In this document: in pieces, positions 1 through 9,627 of the stretch
How the letters are laid out: the number at the start of each line of letters is the position of its first letter
How positions within the stretch are numbered: the first letter of the stretch is position 1
Source: CAVZZV01 sp963779845
GTDB lineage: Bacteria > Bacteroidota > Bacteroidia > Bacteroidales > GCA-2748055
Assembly: GCA_963779845.1 (NCBI GenBank)
Contig: CAVZZV010000001.1
Location: 944,396 to 1,008,395, forward strand
DNA: 64,000 nucleotides
Direction: 5' to 3'
The notes under the pieces: generated by a model
Told to the model about the DNA's origin: nothing
Database searches by the model: none
Seen by the model: only the letters and a program-made list of their open reading frames with translations
Position numbers and translations under genes: made by a program

Positions 1-300
1 CTTTTCAATTGATTTTTGGTGCTTAAAAATCAATTTGTCCATACAAGCTTTTTCCCAAACCAGTCCATTAATTCATGAGGCCTGGCAATGGACAAATTTA
101 TTCTCAACATGAAAAATGATGAATTAATTCAGGAACCCATATAAATATTTATCTGATGCAAGGGGGTATCTTGTCATACAGGCTTGTTCCAGTCAGCCTT
201 GATATTGAGGCGTACAAATTTTTATAGACTTTGATTTGAGAATATTCTTTGAGGATTTCACCATGTTTCCCTCAATAATCAATTGGATTTTTCCCGTTTA
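1..300. other. Non-coding left edge with inverted repeats
   Basis: I see no supportable gene here. There is an 11-bp AT-rich hairpin (arms 7-17 and 25-35, 7-nt loop). A second inverted pair, AATTTGTCCAT at 33-43 and ATGGACAAATT at 88-98, spans it. The region lies downstream of cysC on the minus strand, so the hairpin could act as a weak terminator, but neither arm is followed by a convincing T tract in that direction. Confidence 0.4.
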
Positions 301-837
301 TCAATTTTTTTGTTTCAGGAATTCCAATAAAGAGGTTATGGAATCTTCCAAAGAAATATTTGAGGTATCCAAAACATAATCCGGGTTAATGGGTATTTCG
401 AATGGCGCATCGATTCCGGTAAACTCTTTGATCTTTCCCTCCCTCACCTTCCGGTAAAGCCCCTTACTATCTCTCTTCTCGCAAATTTCGAGCGGCGTGC
501 TGATATATACTTCGATAAGAACATCTTCAGGAACAATATCCCTGACAATTTTCCGAATAGACTCTGTCGGAGTTATAAATGAACAAAGGGCAATAATCCC
601 ATTCCTATGAAGTAACATAGATACTTCTGAAGCCCGCCGGATATTTTCTTTCCGGCCCTGTTCCGTAAAATCCAAATCCCTGTTCAGGGTGCTTCGCAGA
701 TCATCCCCATCCAGCAACAATACAGTCTCCCCCCTCCTTCTTAATTCATCACGAAGCTTGCTGCCAATAGTCGTTTTCCCGGCTCCGGGCAGGCCGGTAA
801 ACCAGATTACAGGAATTTTGTCTTTTCCGAATTTCAT
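301..837 (-). CDS. cysC: Adenylyl-sulfate kinase (APS kinase)
   Basis: Cytoplasmic kinase that phosphorylates adenosine 5'-phosphosulfate to PAPS in sulfate activation. Visible features are the P-loop GLPGAGKTT near the N-terminus, the DGDDLR motif, the FTEQGRKENIRR segment, and a C-terminal block KGLYRKVREGK...FTGIDAPFEIP that is diagnostic of CysC. The usual ISP serine (phosphorylated in the E. coli enzyme) is threonine here (ITP). At about 178 residues it has normal family length. I chose the ATG at 837, which gives MKFGKDKIPV; an in-frame TTG at 855 would add six residues. It follows the OmpA-family gene by 26 bases, probably in one transcript. No cysD, cysN or sulfotransferase is visible in the window. 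Confidence 0.9.
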   Translation of the reverse strand: MKFGKDKIPVIWFTGLPGAGKTTIGSKLRDELRRRGETVLLLDGDDLRSTLNRDLDFTEQGRKENIRRASEVSMLLHRNGIIALCSFITPTESIRKIVRDIVPEDVLIEVYISTPLEICEKRDSKGLYRKVREGKIKEFTGIDAPFEIPINPDYVLDTSNISLEDSITSLLEFLKQKN

Positions 838-863
838 GAATTCTACTGAACACAATAATCAAA

Positions 864-2846
864 TTACCTCGGGATATAATCGGTTCTCAATACCTTAAAC
901 TCTGTCCGCCTGTTCACCTGGTGCGCCTGTTCCTGGAGTTCCGGTGACAAAGTATTGATAAATTCCTCTGTAAGCACTTGCCCTGCCTTTAATCCCGGGA
1001 ACGCGGCAACAATTTCCGGATCTACTACTTTTGGTACGGTCTCCCCGTATCCCACAGCCGTGAGACGGTCTGCAGCAATACCTTTGGAAATTAGATAATT
1101 AACCACCGACTGGGCACGCTTCTGAGACAATATCATGTTGTCTTCATTGGTTCCCCTGGAATCGGTATGCGACATCAACTCTATTGTTATGTTCGGGTTA
1201 TCGTTCAGGGTTTCCACAAGCCGGTCAAGAGATACCATCGATTCCGGCCGCAATTCCCAGCGGGCAAAATCGTAGAAAATGTTTTCCAGTTCGATGACCT
1301 GGTCAACGGGAGAGAGATATATAGTGGTGTTGAAATCAGTGGATTTCTCCATTCCTTTTGTGGTTTCCCGCTCCTTACCGTTCAGGTACCTGTCTTTTGA
1401 AGCAATAAATACATAATCTGTGTTTGGTTTGAGCATAAACCGGAATGCCCCCTCCTCGGTGGTTTCTGTTTCAATGGTAATCCCGTCGCTTCCAATAGAC
1501 TTTACAGTAGATCCCGGCAATAGCTTATCCGTTTTCTCATCCCTTACTACCCCGGTGATATTGAATTTTAAGGGTGGAAGGTAAAATGAATAAAGTTCGT
1601 CGTTGCCCCTTCCTTTGCGGGCACTGCTAAAGAATCCGCGCTCAATATCCTGTTCAAACACAATCCCAAAATCATCATCCGGAGAATTTATGGGAGCCCG
1701 GAGATTTTCCACGGTCCATCGGCCGTTTGCTTCCTCCTTTGCTTTGTATATATCCAGTCCTCCCAGTCCTATATGGCTATCAGAGCTAAAGTACAGGGTT
1801 CCGTCACGGTGTACGTAAGGAAACATTTCATCGCCCGGGGTATTGATCTCCTCCCCAAGATTCTCCGGTGCGCTCCAATCGTCTCCTTCATTGGACCGGG
1901 TAACTTTCCAAATATCCTTTCCCCCATAAGAACCACTCATGTCCGACACAAAATAGAGTGTGAGGTTATCAGGCCCGATGGCCGGATGTGCCACAACAAT
2001 ACTGTCTCCGGAAATACTCAGTTTTTCCGGCTTTGCCCAGTCAAGGCCACTACGGTGGGAGACAAAAATCTGACAACCCAACTGCTCATTTTTCCCTTTG
2101 GGACATCGGGTGAAATACAAGGTATTAAAATCGTTCGAAACATTCGGCGTGCCATCGTCCGATGGTGAGTTGAAATCTTCACCCAGAGGCACCGGAGTAC
2201 TCCATTTGCCTTTCCGGTCCTGCCTGCTGATAAATATATCCGAAAAACTTTCCCCGGTAGCACCGCTTGTGGCATTTCCAGTGGCATCCTCCCGGGTGGA
2301 TGTAAAAAGGATACTGGAATAATCGTCATCATTATAGGCAGGGCTGAAATCCCGTTCCCGGGAATTAATATAACGCATCTCTTCAATCTCGTAGGCAATC
2401 GGATTCTCAATCCATTCGACCGCCACCTGGCAGGATTGAATACCAGTCTCTCCCCGTGGATCATCGGGGACTAACTCCTTGTAACGCCTGAACTGCTCGA
2501 TAGCCTCAGCATAATTTTCGTTCATCATCAACATCTCGCCATATCGAAGGAAAATGACCGGATCCTGATAATCGGCAGCAATGGCCTTCTTATACCATAA
2601 TTCTGCCTTCCTGGGTTCGCGGACGATACGGTAGCTTTCCGCGATTTTAAAGACAATTTCATTTTTCCTGTCGCGATCCTTTATTTTGTTATAGGCATTC
2701 TTATAAAGGTCAATAGCTTTGTAGTATTCACCGGCCTTAAAGGTCATTTCGGCTTTGTAATCCTTATCTTTTTTGCTTTGGGAAAAAGAACTGCTTATAG
2801 AAGAGGAACCGATGAGCAGGATAAGAAGGATTCTATACATATTCAT
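864..2846 (-). CDS. PorE-like OmpA-family protein (TPR, PD40 propeller, CRD, OmpA C-terminal)
   Basis: 660-residue exported envelope protein. Domains in order: signal peptide (about 1-22), TPR-like helices (about 30-135), a PD40/WD40-like beta-propeller with repeated YFSSD/LYFVSD blades (about 155-420), a carboxypeptidase-regulatory-like beta-sandwich (about 430-515), and an OmpA/MotB peptidoglycan-binding domain (about 530-655) with the motif SHTDSRG...LSQKRAQSVVNYL. This architecture and length match PorE (PG1058) of Porphyromonas gingivalis, which links the type IX secretion machinery to peptidoglycan. Paralogues with the same layout are common in Bacteroidota, so the PorE assignment is inference. 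The four proteins with T9SS sorting domains in this window show that a type IX system is expected in this organism. Confidence 0.8.
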   Translation of the reverse strand: MNMYRILLILLIGSSSISSSFSQSKKDKDYKAEMTFKAGEYYKAIDLYKNAYNKIKDRDRKNEIVFKIAESYRIVREPRKAELWYKKAIAADYQDPVIFLRYGEMLMMNENYAEAIEQFRRYKELVPDDPRGETGIQSCQVAVEWIENPIAYEIEEMRYINSRERDFSPAYNDDDYSSILFTSTREDATGNATSGATGESFSDIFISRQDRKGKWSTPVPLGEDFNSPSDDGTPNVSNDFNTLYFTRCPKGKNEQLGCQIFVSHRSGLDWAKPEKLSISGDSIVVAHPAIGPDNLTLYFVSDMSGSYGGKDIWKVTRSNEGDDWSAPENLGEEINTPGDEMFPYVHRDGTLYFSSDSHIGLGGLDIYKAKEEANGRWTVENLRAPINSPDDDFGIVFEQDIERGFFSSARKGRGNDELYSFYLPPLKFNITGVVRDEKTDKLLPGSTVKSIGSDGITIETETTEEGAFRFMLKPNTDYVFIASKDRYLNGKERETTKGMEKSTDFNTTIYLSPVDQVIELENIFYDFARWELRPESMVSLDRLVETLNDNPNITIELMSHTDSRGTNEDNMILSQKRAQSVVNYLISKGIAADRLTAVGYGETVPKVVDPEIVAAFPGLKAGQVLTEEFINTLSPELQEQAHQVNRRTEFKVLRTDYIPR

Positions 2847-3078
2847 TCCACAAGGTTTTGATAATTGGTAAAATTAAGTAAAAATAAGCGTTTTTTTCAG
2901 ATTCTGAATAAATGTCGCGCGCTGGCCAAAAAAATACCCAATATTAATGATCTAACGTAAAGATTAGAAAATAATTATGTTTTTTGGTTATCAGCCTATC
3001 AACTCAGACAATTCATGAATTGTCTCTACCCGGCCCGGTAAAAGACCTAATAAATCACTCCACACTTCCACATCCTCC
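2847..3078. other. Non-coding spacer before the tandem array
   Basis: No gene is supportable. The stretch just upstream of the OmpA gene on the minus strand is AT-rich and probably carries its promoter, but I could not place a clear TAnnTTTG box. From about 3050 it becomes a low-complexity run of CACATC/CCCA words that leads into the array. Confidence 0.4.
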
Positions 3079-3492
3079 CATCACCAAATTAGTTTGGAGT
3101 GTGAGTAGGGAGCATGGATTCCCACATCACCAAATTAGTTTGGAGTGTGAGTAGGGAGCATGGATTCCCACATCACCAAATTAGTTTGGAGTGTGAGTAG
3201 GGAGCATGGATTCCCACATCACCAAATTAGTTTGGAGTGTGAGTAGGGAGCATGGATTCCCACATCACCAAATTAGTTTGGAGTGTGAGTAGGGAGCATG
3301 GATTCCCACATCACCAAATTAGTTTGGAGTGTGAGTAGGGAGCATGGATTCCCACATCACCAAATTAGTTTGGAGTGTGAGTAGGGAGCATGGATTCCCA
3401 CATCACCAAATTAGTTTGGAGTGTGAGTAGGGAGCATGGATTCCCACATCACCAAATTAGTTTGGAGTGTGAGTAGGGAGCATGGATTCCCA
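3079..3492. repeat. Perfect 46-bp tandem repeat, 9 copies
   Basis: Nine head-to-tail 46-bp units start at 3079, 3125, 3171, 3217, 3263, 3309, 3355, 3401 and 3447. I see no difference between copies. Each unit contains the small palindrome CCAAATTAGTTTGG (5-bp arms) followed by AGTGTGAGTAGGGAGCATGG. The array then degrades into a CACATC/CCCCA low-complexity tail to about 3575. There are no unique spacers, so this is a minisatellite and not a CRISPR array. It lies between the glutamine synthetase terminator and the OmpA gene and is not coding. Confidence 0.95.
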
Positions 3493-3593
3493 CATCCCCA
3501 AATCATTAAATGTGGTGGCACATCCCCACATCACCACATCATCAAATCCTCACATCAACACATCCCCACATCACCAGCTTCCATCTTCCAAAC

Positions 3594-3631
3594 AAAAAAA
3601 GCCACCGGAAAGTAAAATATTTTCCGGTGGC
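3594..3631 (-). terminator. Rho-independent terminator of glutamine synthetase
   Basis: Perfect 11-bp stem GCCACCGGAAA (3601-3611) / TTTCCGGTGGC (3621-3631) with a 9-base loop. Read on the minus strand it is followed by seven T (3600-3594), as expected at the end of the glutamine synthetase transcript about 100 bases upstream. Confidence 0.85.
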
Positions 3632-3725
3632 TTTATATATGGATAAATATAAAATTGGGTTTAAGCATCATTAAGTTTCGAAAGCCCAAGTTTCCAACTT
3701 CCTGCTTCCAGCCTCAATCCCCTTC

Positions 3726-5915
3726 CTAACTGGTAAAGAGCAATTCCCTGTATTTTGGCAGGGGCCACTTTTCATTGTCCACAATCAGTTCCAGCTTGTC
3801 AACATGATATCGGATGTCTTCCAGGAAAGGGGCCACCTTTTTGGAATAAGACTCCGCTTTATCCCGGACATTCTCGATTACATTGGCTTCTTTACGGGCA
3901 TTGATCATCTCCCGTACTTTTGCTTTAATATAACTTGTATGAAGAGACACTTCCCTGATCAGCTCCAGTCTCGCTCCTGCAAGTTCGTTAAACTCATTTT
4001 CGTTAAAAATTTCCTTTAGCCCCTTCACGTTCTTAACCAATGATGTCTGATAATCAATGGCAATGGGAACGATGTGGTTCATCACCAAATCGGCCAATAC
4101 CCTCGATTCTATCTGGATTTTCTTTGTGTATGTTTCGAGTTTCACCTCAGTCCTTGCATGGACTTCTCGGTCGGACAAAACCCCCTGGCGCTTGAAAAGT
4201 TCCATGGATTGTTTTGAGATATAATGATCGAGTGCTTCCGGCACATCTTTGATGTTTGTCAATCCCCGTTTTTTCGCCTCTTTTACCCAGTCGTCACTAT
4301 AATTATTTCCATCGAAGCGAATCGCTTTGGATTCAATTATATACTTTCTTAATACCTGGAAAATGGCCTCATCTTTCTTTACCCCTTTTTTTATAATGGC
4401 ATCTACCTCTTTCTTGAAAAGAACCAGTTGATCGGCAACAATAGTATTTAAGGAAAGCATTGCTGATCCGCAATTGGCTGATGAACCTACGGCACGGAAT
4501 TCAAAACGGTTTCCGGTAAAGGCAAAAGGCGAAGTCCGGTTCCTGTCTGTATTGTCCAGGAGGATTTCCGGTATCTTTCCGATATCGAGTTTAAGCTCGG
4601 TCTTCTCATCAGGGGTCATTTTTTTGGATGAAACTTTTTCTTCGATTTCATTCAAAATCGCAGTTAACTGAGTCCCGAGAAAAACAGATATAATTGCAGG
4701 AGGGGCTTCGTTGGCACCAAGACGATGCGAATTCCCCGCGGAAACAATGCTCGCGCGGATAAGATCGGCATGCTTGTATACAGCCATGACACTATTGACC
4801 AGGAAGGTCAGGAACATGGTGTTGGTCCGTGGAGTTTTACCTGGAGAAAGCAGATTGATCCCGGTATCAGTGGTCAGCGACCAGTTGTTATGTTTCCCCG
4901 ATCCATTGATTCCGGAAAAAGGTTTTTCATGAAATAGTACGCGGAATTTATGCTTGCGGGCAACTCTTTTGGCCAGGTCCATAATAAGAAGGTTATGGTC
5001 TACAGCCAGGTTACATTCCTCGTATACGGGTGCACATTCAAATTGGTTTGGCGCCACTTCATCGTGCCTGGTTTTTACAGGAACCCCCAATTTATAAGCC
5101 TCGATTTCAAATTCATACATGAATGCCTTCACGCGTTCGGGTATCGCAGCGAAATAATGGTCTTCCAACTGCTGATCCTTCGCAGAAGCATGACCCATTA
5201 GAGTCCTGCCGGTAAGCGCAAGATCCGGACGTGCATTAAACAATGCCTCATCAACCAGAAAATATTCCTGTTCCCATCCAAGATTGGAAAAAACTTTTGC
5301 AACACTTTTGTCAAAATATTGTGCTACATCTGTAGCAGCCTTATCTACGGCATTTAGTGCTTTAAGCAGTGGGGTTTTAGAATCCAGGGCATCGCCGGTG
5401 TAAGATACAAAAATGGTAGGAATTACCAGGGTTTTATCAATAATGAAGGCCGGGGAAGAAGGATCCCACGCAGAATACCCCCGGGCTTCAAAGGTATTTC
5501 TTAATCCACCACTTGGAAAAGATGATGCATCAGGTTCCTGTTGAGCAAGCAATTTGCCGCTAAAATTCTCAACTACCCGGCCATCGGCTACAGGTTCGAT
5601 AAAGGCATCATGCTTTTCGGCTGTTCCATCCGTAAGAGGATGAAACCAATGGGTGTAGTGTGTAACCCCATTTTCCATCGCCCAGGCTTTCATCCCCGAT
5701 GCCACCTGGTCCGCAACTTTTCGGTCGATGCGTGTTCCCTTGTCTGTGGCATCCATTACCTTATCATATACATCCTCCGAAAGATATTTACGCATTTTAC
5801 CATAATGAAATACATTACAACCATAGTAATCTGAAATTTTTTCGTTGGGCGCCGTTACCATTCTCGGTTCCCGGGTGAAGGCCTCTTTTAGGGCTTCGAA
5901 TCTGATTAATGCCAT
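3726..5915 (-). CDS. glnN: Glutamine synthetase type III
   Basis: Cytoplasmic ATP-dependent ligase making glutamine from glutamate and ammonia. The 729-residue length is typical of the GSIII class found in Bacteroidota and cyanobacteria and far longer than GSI (about 470). Visible landmarks are the GSIII N-terminal block RFEALKEAF...YYGCNVF, the metal-site region LGWEQEYFLVD, KTRHDEVAPNQFECAPVYEE, the ammonia/glutamate region GINGSGKHNNWS, and NSHRLGANEAPPAIISVFLG. It is a single gene with its own terminator (3594-3631) and a possible promoter (-7 box near 5955). No frameshift is visible in the full 2.2 kb. Confidence 0.96.
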   Translation of the reverse strand: MALIRFEALKEAFTREPRMVTAPNEKISDYYGCNVFHYGKMRKYLSEDVYDKVMDATDKGTRIDRKVADQVASGMKAWAMENGVTHYTHWFHPLTDGTAEKHDAFIEPVADGRVVENFSGKLLAQQEPDASSFPSGGLRNTFEARGYSAWDPSSPAFIIDKTLVIPTIFVSYTGDALDSKTPLLKALNAVDKAATDVAQYFDKSVAKVFSNLGWEQEYFLVDEALFNARPDLALTGRTLMGHASAKDQQLEDHYFAAIPERVKAFMYEFEIEAYKLGVPVKTRHDEVAPNQFECAPVYEECNLAVDHNLLIMDLAKRVARKHKFRVLFHEKPFSGINGSGKHNNWSLTTDTGINLLSPGKTPRTNTMFLTFLVNSVMAVYKHADLIRASIVSAGNSHRLGANEAPPAIISVFLGTQLTAILNEIEEKVSSKKMTPDEKTELKLDIGKIPEILLDNTDRNRTSPFAFTGNRFEFRAVGSSANCGSAMLSLNTIVADQLVLFKKEVDAIIKKGVKKDEAIFQVLRKYIIESKAIRFDGNNYSDDWVKEAKKRGLTNIKDVPEALDHYISKQSMELFKRQGVLSDREVHARTEVKLETYTKKIQIESRVLADLVMNHIVPIAIDYQTSLVKNVKGLKEIFNENEFNELAGARLELIREVSLHTSYIKAKVREMINARKEANVIENVRDKAESYSKKVAPFLEDIRYHVDKLELIVDNEKWPLPKYRELLFTS

Positions 5916-5954
5916 TTTCTAAGAATTTGAGTTAAATATTAGGGGTTGACCCTG

Positions 5955-5962
5955 CAAATATA
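5955..5962 (-). promoter_or_regulatory. Putative -7 box for glutamine synthetase
   Basis: On the minus strand the sequence TATATTTG matches the Bacteroidota primary-sigma -7 consensus TAnnTTTG. It lies about 40 bases upstream of the ATG at 5915. A TTG about 16 bases further upstream could be the -33 element, although that spacing is slightly short. This is pattern matching only. Confidence 0.4.
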
Positions 5963-6335
5963 TTGATTATTTTAATAACAATATCATTTTATAGGGGGTA
6001 AATGTAAATTTTTTGATATTAAGAGGTGGGTTAAGTGGAATTTCCTGATAATTGGTTTATATCCCTCCTTATTGCAGCTGCAGTCTTCCCATTATAGAGA
6101 AAACCTTCCTTATTATTTCTCTGCACTCCATAGATACTGCAGGCACTGTCCCGACCATTCTGAACTTATACTTTACTGAAGCAGCCTAAAATGTTGATAC
6201 CATGTTGAAGCTACCCACACTTTCAATAGGAATTTTTGGAATAGAACACAAATCGCGATAGCTATATGGAATCCTTGTTTCAACACTAACGATTTGTCAG
6301 GAAATCAAATAATCAAAAGACTTTCCAGACAGCCT
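5963..6335. other. Non-coding spacer
   Basis: About 370 bases between the glutamine synthetase promoter and the stop of the M20 peptidase. I find no open frame with a family match, no strong hairpin and no RNA gene. Confidence 0.4.
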
Positions 6336-7700
6336 CTACTTGGAAAACTGCGCAAAATACTTGTAAAACAGCGGAATGGTTTCGATTCCCTTATAGAAAT
6401 TCAATAAAGGGTAATTTTCATTCGGGGAGTGTATCGCATCAGACTCCAATCCAAAGCCCAAAAGAATCGATTTTATGCCCAGTACCTCCTCGAAATCAGA
6501 GATAATTGGGATACTCCCCCCGCTTCTCGTAGGCACGGGTGACTTGCCAAAAGTTTCTTCCATTGCTTTTGCCGCAGCCTGGTAGGCCGGCGTAGTAATA
6601 GGCGAAACGTAACCCTGACCTCCATGAAGACTGGTTACTTTGACCTTCATGGTCGGGGGAGTAATTTTCCTGAAATAACTCTCAAAGAGGTTATCGATCT
6701 TTTTGGAATTTTGATTTGGAACCAGGCGCATACTGATTTTCGCAAATGCCTGAGACGGCAAAACAGTCTTAGCCCCCTCTCCGGTGTATCCTCCCCAGAT
6801 CCCGCAAACATCCAGACTGGGCCTGATACCGGTACGTTCTGTTGTAGTGTATTCTTTTTCCCCATCCAATGCATCAACGGCAATCGATTGCTTGTATTCT
6901 TTTTCATTGAAGGGAGCTTTGGCCATTTCCTTTCGTTCCTGACTGCTCACCTCTACCACATCATCGTAAAAGCCGGGAATGGCAATGCGATTATTCCCGT
7001 CCGTCAGTTGAGCAATCATTTTGCATAGAACATTGATCGGATTTGCCACTGCACCACCGAAAAGCCCGGAATGCAAATCACGGCCGGGGCCTGTGAGTTC
7101 TACCTGAAAGTAGCTTAAGCCTCGCAGTCCAACAGTTATTGAGGGAATATCCGAGGCGATCATGGTTGTGTCTGACACAAGGATGATATCTGCCCTGAGA
7201 AGTTCTTTGTTTTGTATACAAAACTGCTTCAGGCTTGGAGAACCGATTTCTTCTTCCCCTTCGATCATGAATTTGACATTGCAGGGAAGACTGCCCGATT
7301 CTACCATCAACTCAAAAGCCTTGATATGCATAAACATCTGGCCTTTATCATCGTCAGCGCCCCGGGCAAAAATCTTTCCATCCCTAACTTCAGGCTGGAA
7401 GGGAGGTGACTTCCACAGCTCAAAGGGCTCTGCAGGTTGAACATCATAATGCCCGTAAACCAGGACTGTTGGTAAATTGGGATCCACTGTCTTTTCCCCA
7501 AAAACTACCGGGAAACCCTGTGTATTCATGATCTCAACCCTGTTGGCCCCTGCTTTCAGCAGGCTGTTCCTGACCGCTTCGGCCATTCTTAGCATGTCCT
7601 CTTTATGGACTTCCTTTGAACTAACGGATGGGATACTTAGCAGGTCGAAAAGTTCGCTTAGAAACCTATCTTTATGTGTGTCGATGTATTTACGGATCAT
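6336..7700 (-). CDS. M20-family dipeptidase
   Basis: 454-residue di-zinc exopeptidase of the M20 family (CNDP/PepV-like dipeptidase branch), predicted cytoplasmic because no signal peptide is present. Metal-site motifs are visible: YGHYDVQPAE (H84, D86), ARGADDDKGQ (Asp cluster 116-118) and IEGEEEIGS (Glu 149-151), plus the late SGGSIPIISDF and DAIHSPNE (C-terminal His ligand) segments. The central lid or dimerization domain runs from about 195 to 320. The length is normal for the family. It is followed on the minus strand by 420 bases without a gene and is preceded by the DUF3109 gene. Confidence 0.93.
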   Translation of the reverse strand: MIRKYIDTHKDRFLSELFDLLSIPSVSSKEVHKEDMLRMAEAVRNSLLKAGANRVEIMNTQGFPVVFGEKTVDPNLPTVLVYGHYDVQPAEPFELWKSPPFQPEVRDGKIFARGADDDKGQMFMHIKAFELMVESGSLPCNVKFMIEGEEEIGSPSLKQFCIQNKELLRADIILVSDTTMIASDIPSITVGLRGLSYFQVELTGPGRDLHSGLFGGAVANPINVLCKMIAQLTDGNNRIAIPGFYDDVVEVSSQERKEMAKAPFNEKEYKQSIAVDALDGEKEYTTTERTGIRPSLDVCGIWGGYTGEGAKTVLPSQAFAKISMRLVPNQNSKKIDNLFESYFRKITPPTMKVKVTSLHGGQGYVSPITTPAYQAAAKAMEETFGKSPVPTRSGGSIPIISDFEEVLGIKSILLGFGLESDAIHSPNENYPLLNFYKGIETIPLFYKYFAQFSK

Positions 7701-7815
7701 GAGCTGTATTTTTACGATAAATAATTCATTTAATGCAGGATTTTCCCTTAGTCGTTACAGGCAAAAGATTTTGGCACTTCGAAAGAAGTCAACCCTTCCT
7801 TGCGAAGTTCCAAAA

Positions 7816-8398
7816 TTATCCCGGTTTTTCAAAATTCATCTCCTTGTATACGGTTTCAAGTTCTTCATAAAAGACTTTTCCAAATACCCGGGTAATAGAG
7901 GCTTCCAGGAAACGGAATACCGGCAGATGTTTCCTTTTTCCAAGCACCCGGGCGGGGTTGCAAATCTCCCAACGGTGATAATTTAATACGGTATATTCGC
8001 CCATTTTGCTCAATCTGATTGGGTAAAGATGGCAGGAACTGTGGTTTTTGAAAGGTCGTTTTTCCTGCCCCGAAGGCTTTTTCTATCCCGCACAAAGCAA
8101 TGCCATTTTCCATGACAGTATAAGCACATTCTTTCCCTTCTATTAAGGGGGTCACTTTTTCGCCATCGCTCGTATCCACAACCCACTTCCCTTGTTTTTC
8201 AATGGCTTTAATTCCGGCTAATGAAAGAAATTCCCTTATGTTCGCCCACTCCTCTTCCAGGATACCTGCCTCACTATCTTCTAGCGGAGCTCCCGCATCA
8301 CCATATATACAACAAGAACCATGACATTTTCCCAGGTCGCAATTAAAACTGGTATCGAAAAGCTCCGAGCTGAGCAGTTTGTCGTCAATCTGAAACAT
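7816..8398 (-). pseudogene. DUF3109 family protein, one-base frameshift
   Basis: The first frame, from ATG 8398, encodes a typical cysteine-rich DUF3109 N-terminus (CDLGKCHGSCCIYGDAGAPLE, then KECAY and CGIEKAF). Near 8037 it leaves the family sequence. The conserved continuation SCHLYPIRLSKMGEYTVLNYHRWEICNPA is in the next frame and ends at 7816. Removing one A of the pair at 8037-8038 restores KPQSCHLYPIR, matching the family motif KPxSCHLYPIR. The span of 583 bases equals 194 codons plus one base, and 193 residues is the normal family length. The function is unknown; the clustered cysteines suggest a metal site. It may be an assembly error in an intact gene. Confidence 0.88.
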
Positions 8399-8487
8399 GG
8401 TTATTTATTTAAGCCTTCAAAAATACAAGTTTTAATTCGTTTAATATAGTAATTTTACCTCAACAAAAAATCCATAAGCCTTAAAAC

Positions 8488-9591
8488 ATGTTTCGAATTG
8501 TTATTTCCCTCCTACTTCTAAGTTTTCCCTTCATCCAGTCGGCTCAGGACAATTTGCTGGATGACCCGGAAATTCTTCGGGTAATTCATTCGGCAATTAA
8601 CGCCAATTACGCCTGGGAGTTTTCCCAGGCAAAATATGAAACGGCTAAAGTAAGGCAAAAATACCCTGATCACCCTGTAGTTCCTTTTCTTATGGCCCTG
8701 AATACCTATTGGGCAAACTTCCCTATGATACCCGATAGTCCTGAGTCAGATGAATTTAACCAATATATTATGGAGTGTCTTGAAAAAGCCAAACAGATGC
8801 TGAATAAAGATTCTGACAACCTGGAAGGAATATTTTTTGATCTGTTTGGAAGAGCATTCTACGCCATGTATTGGTCCGATAATGGCAAATCCTCTAAAGT
8901 ATTTCCTCATTTGAATACCCTATACCGGAATACGATAAAAGGTTTCAAATTAAAGGAGTCATTTCCTGAATTTTATTTTTCGACCGGACTTTACAATTAT
9001 TACAGAGAAGCATACCCTGAAAAACATCCGATTTACAAACCGATTGCAAGAATCTTCAGTTCCGGAAATATGAGTCTGGGAATCAGCCAACTAGAATATT
9101 GTGCCCGACACGCTGTTTATGTAAAAGCAGAGACAAAATATTTTTTGTCCCACATATATATGAATTATGAAGCAGATTTTACAAGAGCATCAGAATATGC
9201 TTCGGAATTGTACAAAGATTATCCTAATAATTACTTTTATACGGCCAACTACCTGGAAACTTTGTTATTTGACAAAGAATATTCTCTTGTTCCAATGCTT
9301 CTGCAAAAACTGGACAGCAGCGGGAACCGGTTTGCCATGAGTGTCAGGAATGTCTTTATGGCTATGTATATCGAAAAGAAAGAAAAGAAGCCGGATGAGG
9401 CAATACCCCTATATAATATTGCTCTTGAAAAGCTGGAATACCTAAATGATTTTGGTGCTCAATACCGGGCATTAGCCTATATGGGTCTTCATCGATGTTA
9501 TGCTCAAAAAGGTCTTGGTCCCCAGGCAGATTCCTATTTTAAAATGGCCAAATCCCTCACAAACTTTGATTATATTTTAAATGACAGGTAA
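8488..9591 (+). CDS. Exported TPR-like protein of unknown function
   Basis: 367 residues with a signal peptide (about 1-18, cleaved near IQSAQD) and no further membrane segment, so probably periplasmic. The mature part is mostly helical with TPR-like periodicity, for example EFSQAKYETAKVRQKYPDHPVVPFLMA, then YASELYKDYPNNYFYTANYLETLLF and PDEAIPLYNIALEKLEYLN. I recognise no catalytic motif or named family. It is followed after about 20-35 bases by the DUF3267 gene on the same strand, so the two may be co-transcribed. It diverges from the DUF3109 gene with 89 bases between them, which must hold promoters for both directions. Confidence 0.75.
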   Translation: MFRIVISLLLLSFPFIQSAQDNLLDDPEILRVIHSAINANYAWEFSQAKYETAKVRQKYPDHPVVPFLMALNTYWANFPMIPDSPESDEFNQYIMECLEKAKQMLNKDSDNLEGIFFDLFGRAFYAMYWSDNGKSSKVFPHLNTLYRNTIKGFKLKESFPEFYFSTGLYNYYREAYPEKHPIYKPIARIFSSGNMSLGISQLEYCARHAVYVKAETKYFLSHIYMNYEADFTRASEYASELYKDYPNNYFYTANYLETLLFDKEYSLVPMLLQKLDSSGNRFAMSVRNVFMAMYIEKKEKKPDEAIPLYNIALEKLEYLNDFGAQYRALAYMGLHRCYAQKGLGPQADSYFKMAKSLTNFDYILNDR

Positions 9592-9627
9592 GAACCTCTT
9601 TTGAAATTAAAGAAATGAACTCCCATT

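Noticed and set aside
2018..2464. 148-residue minus-strand frame inside the OmpA-family gene
   Set aside because: It overlaps the well-supported PD40 domain in another frame and resembles no family.
3079..3492. CRISPR array
   Set aside because: Repeats are directly adjacent 46-bp copies without unique spacers, and no cas genes are present.
7477..7986. 169-residue plus-strand frame across the M20 and DUF3109 genes
   Set aside because: Antisense to two conserved genes with clear motifs.
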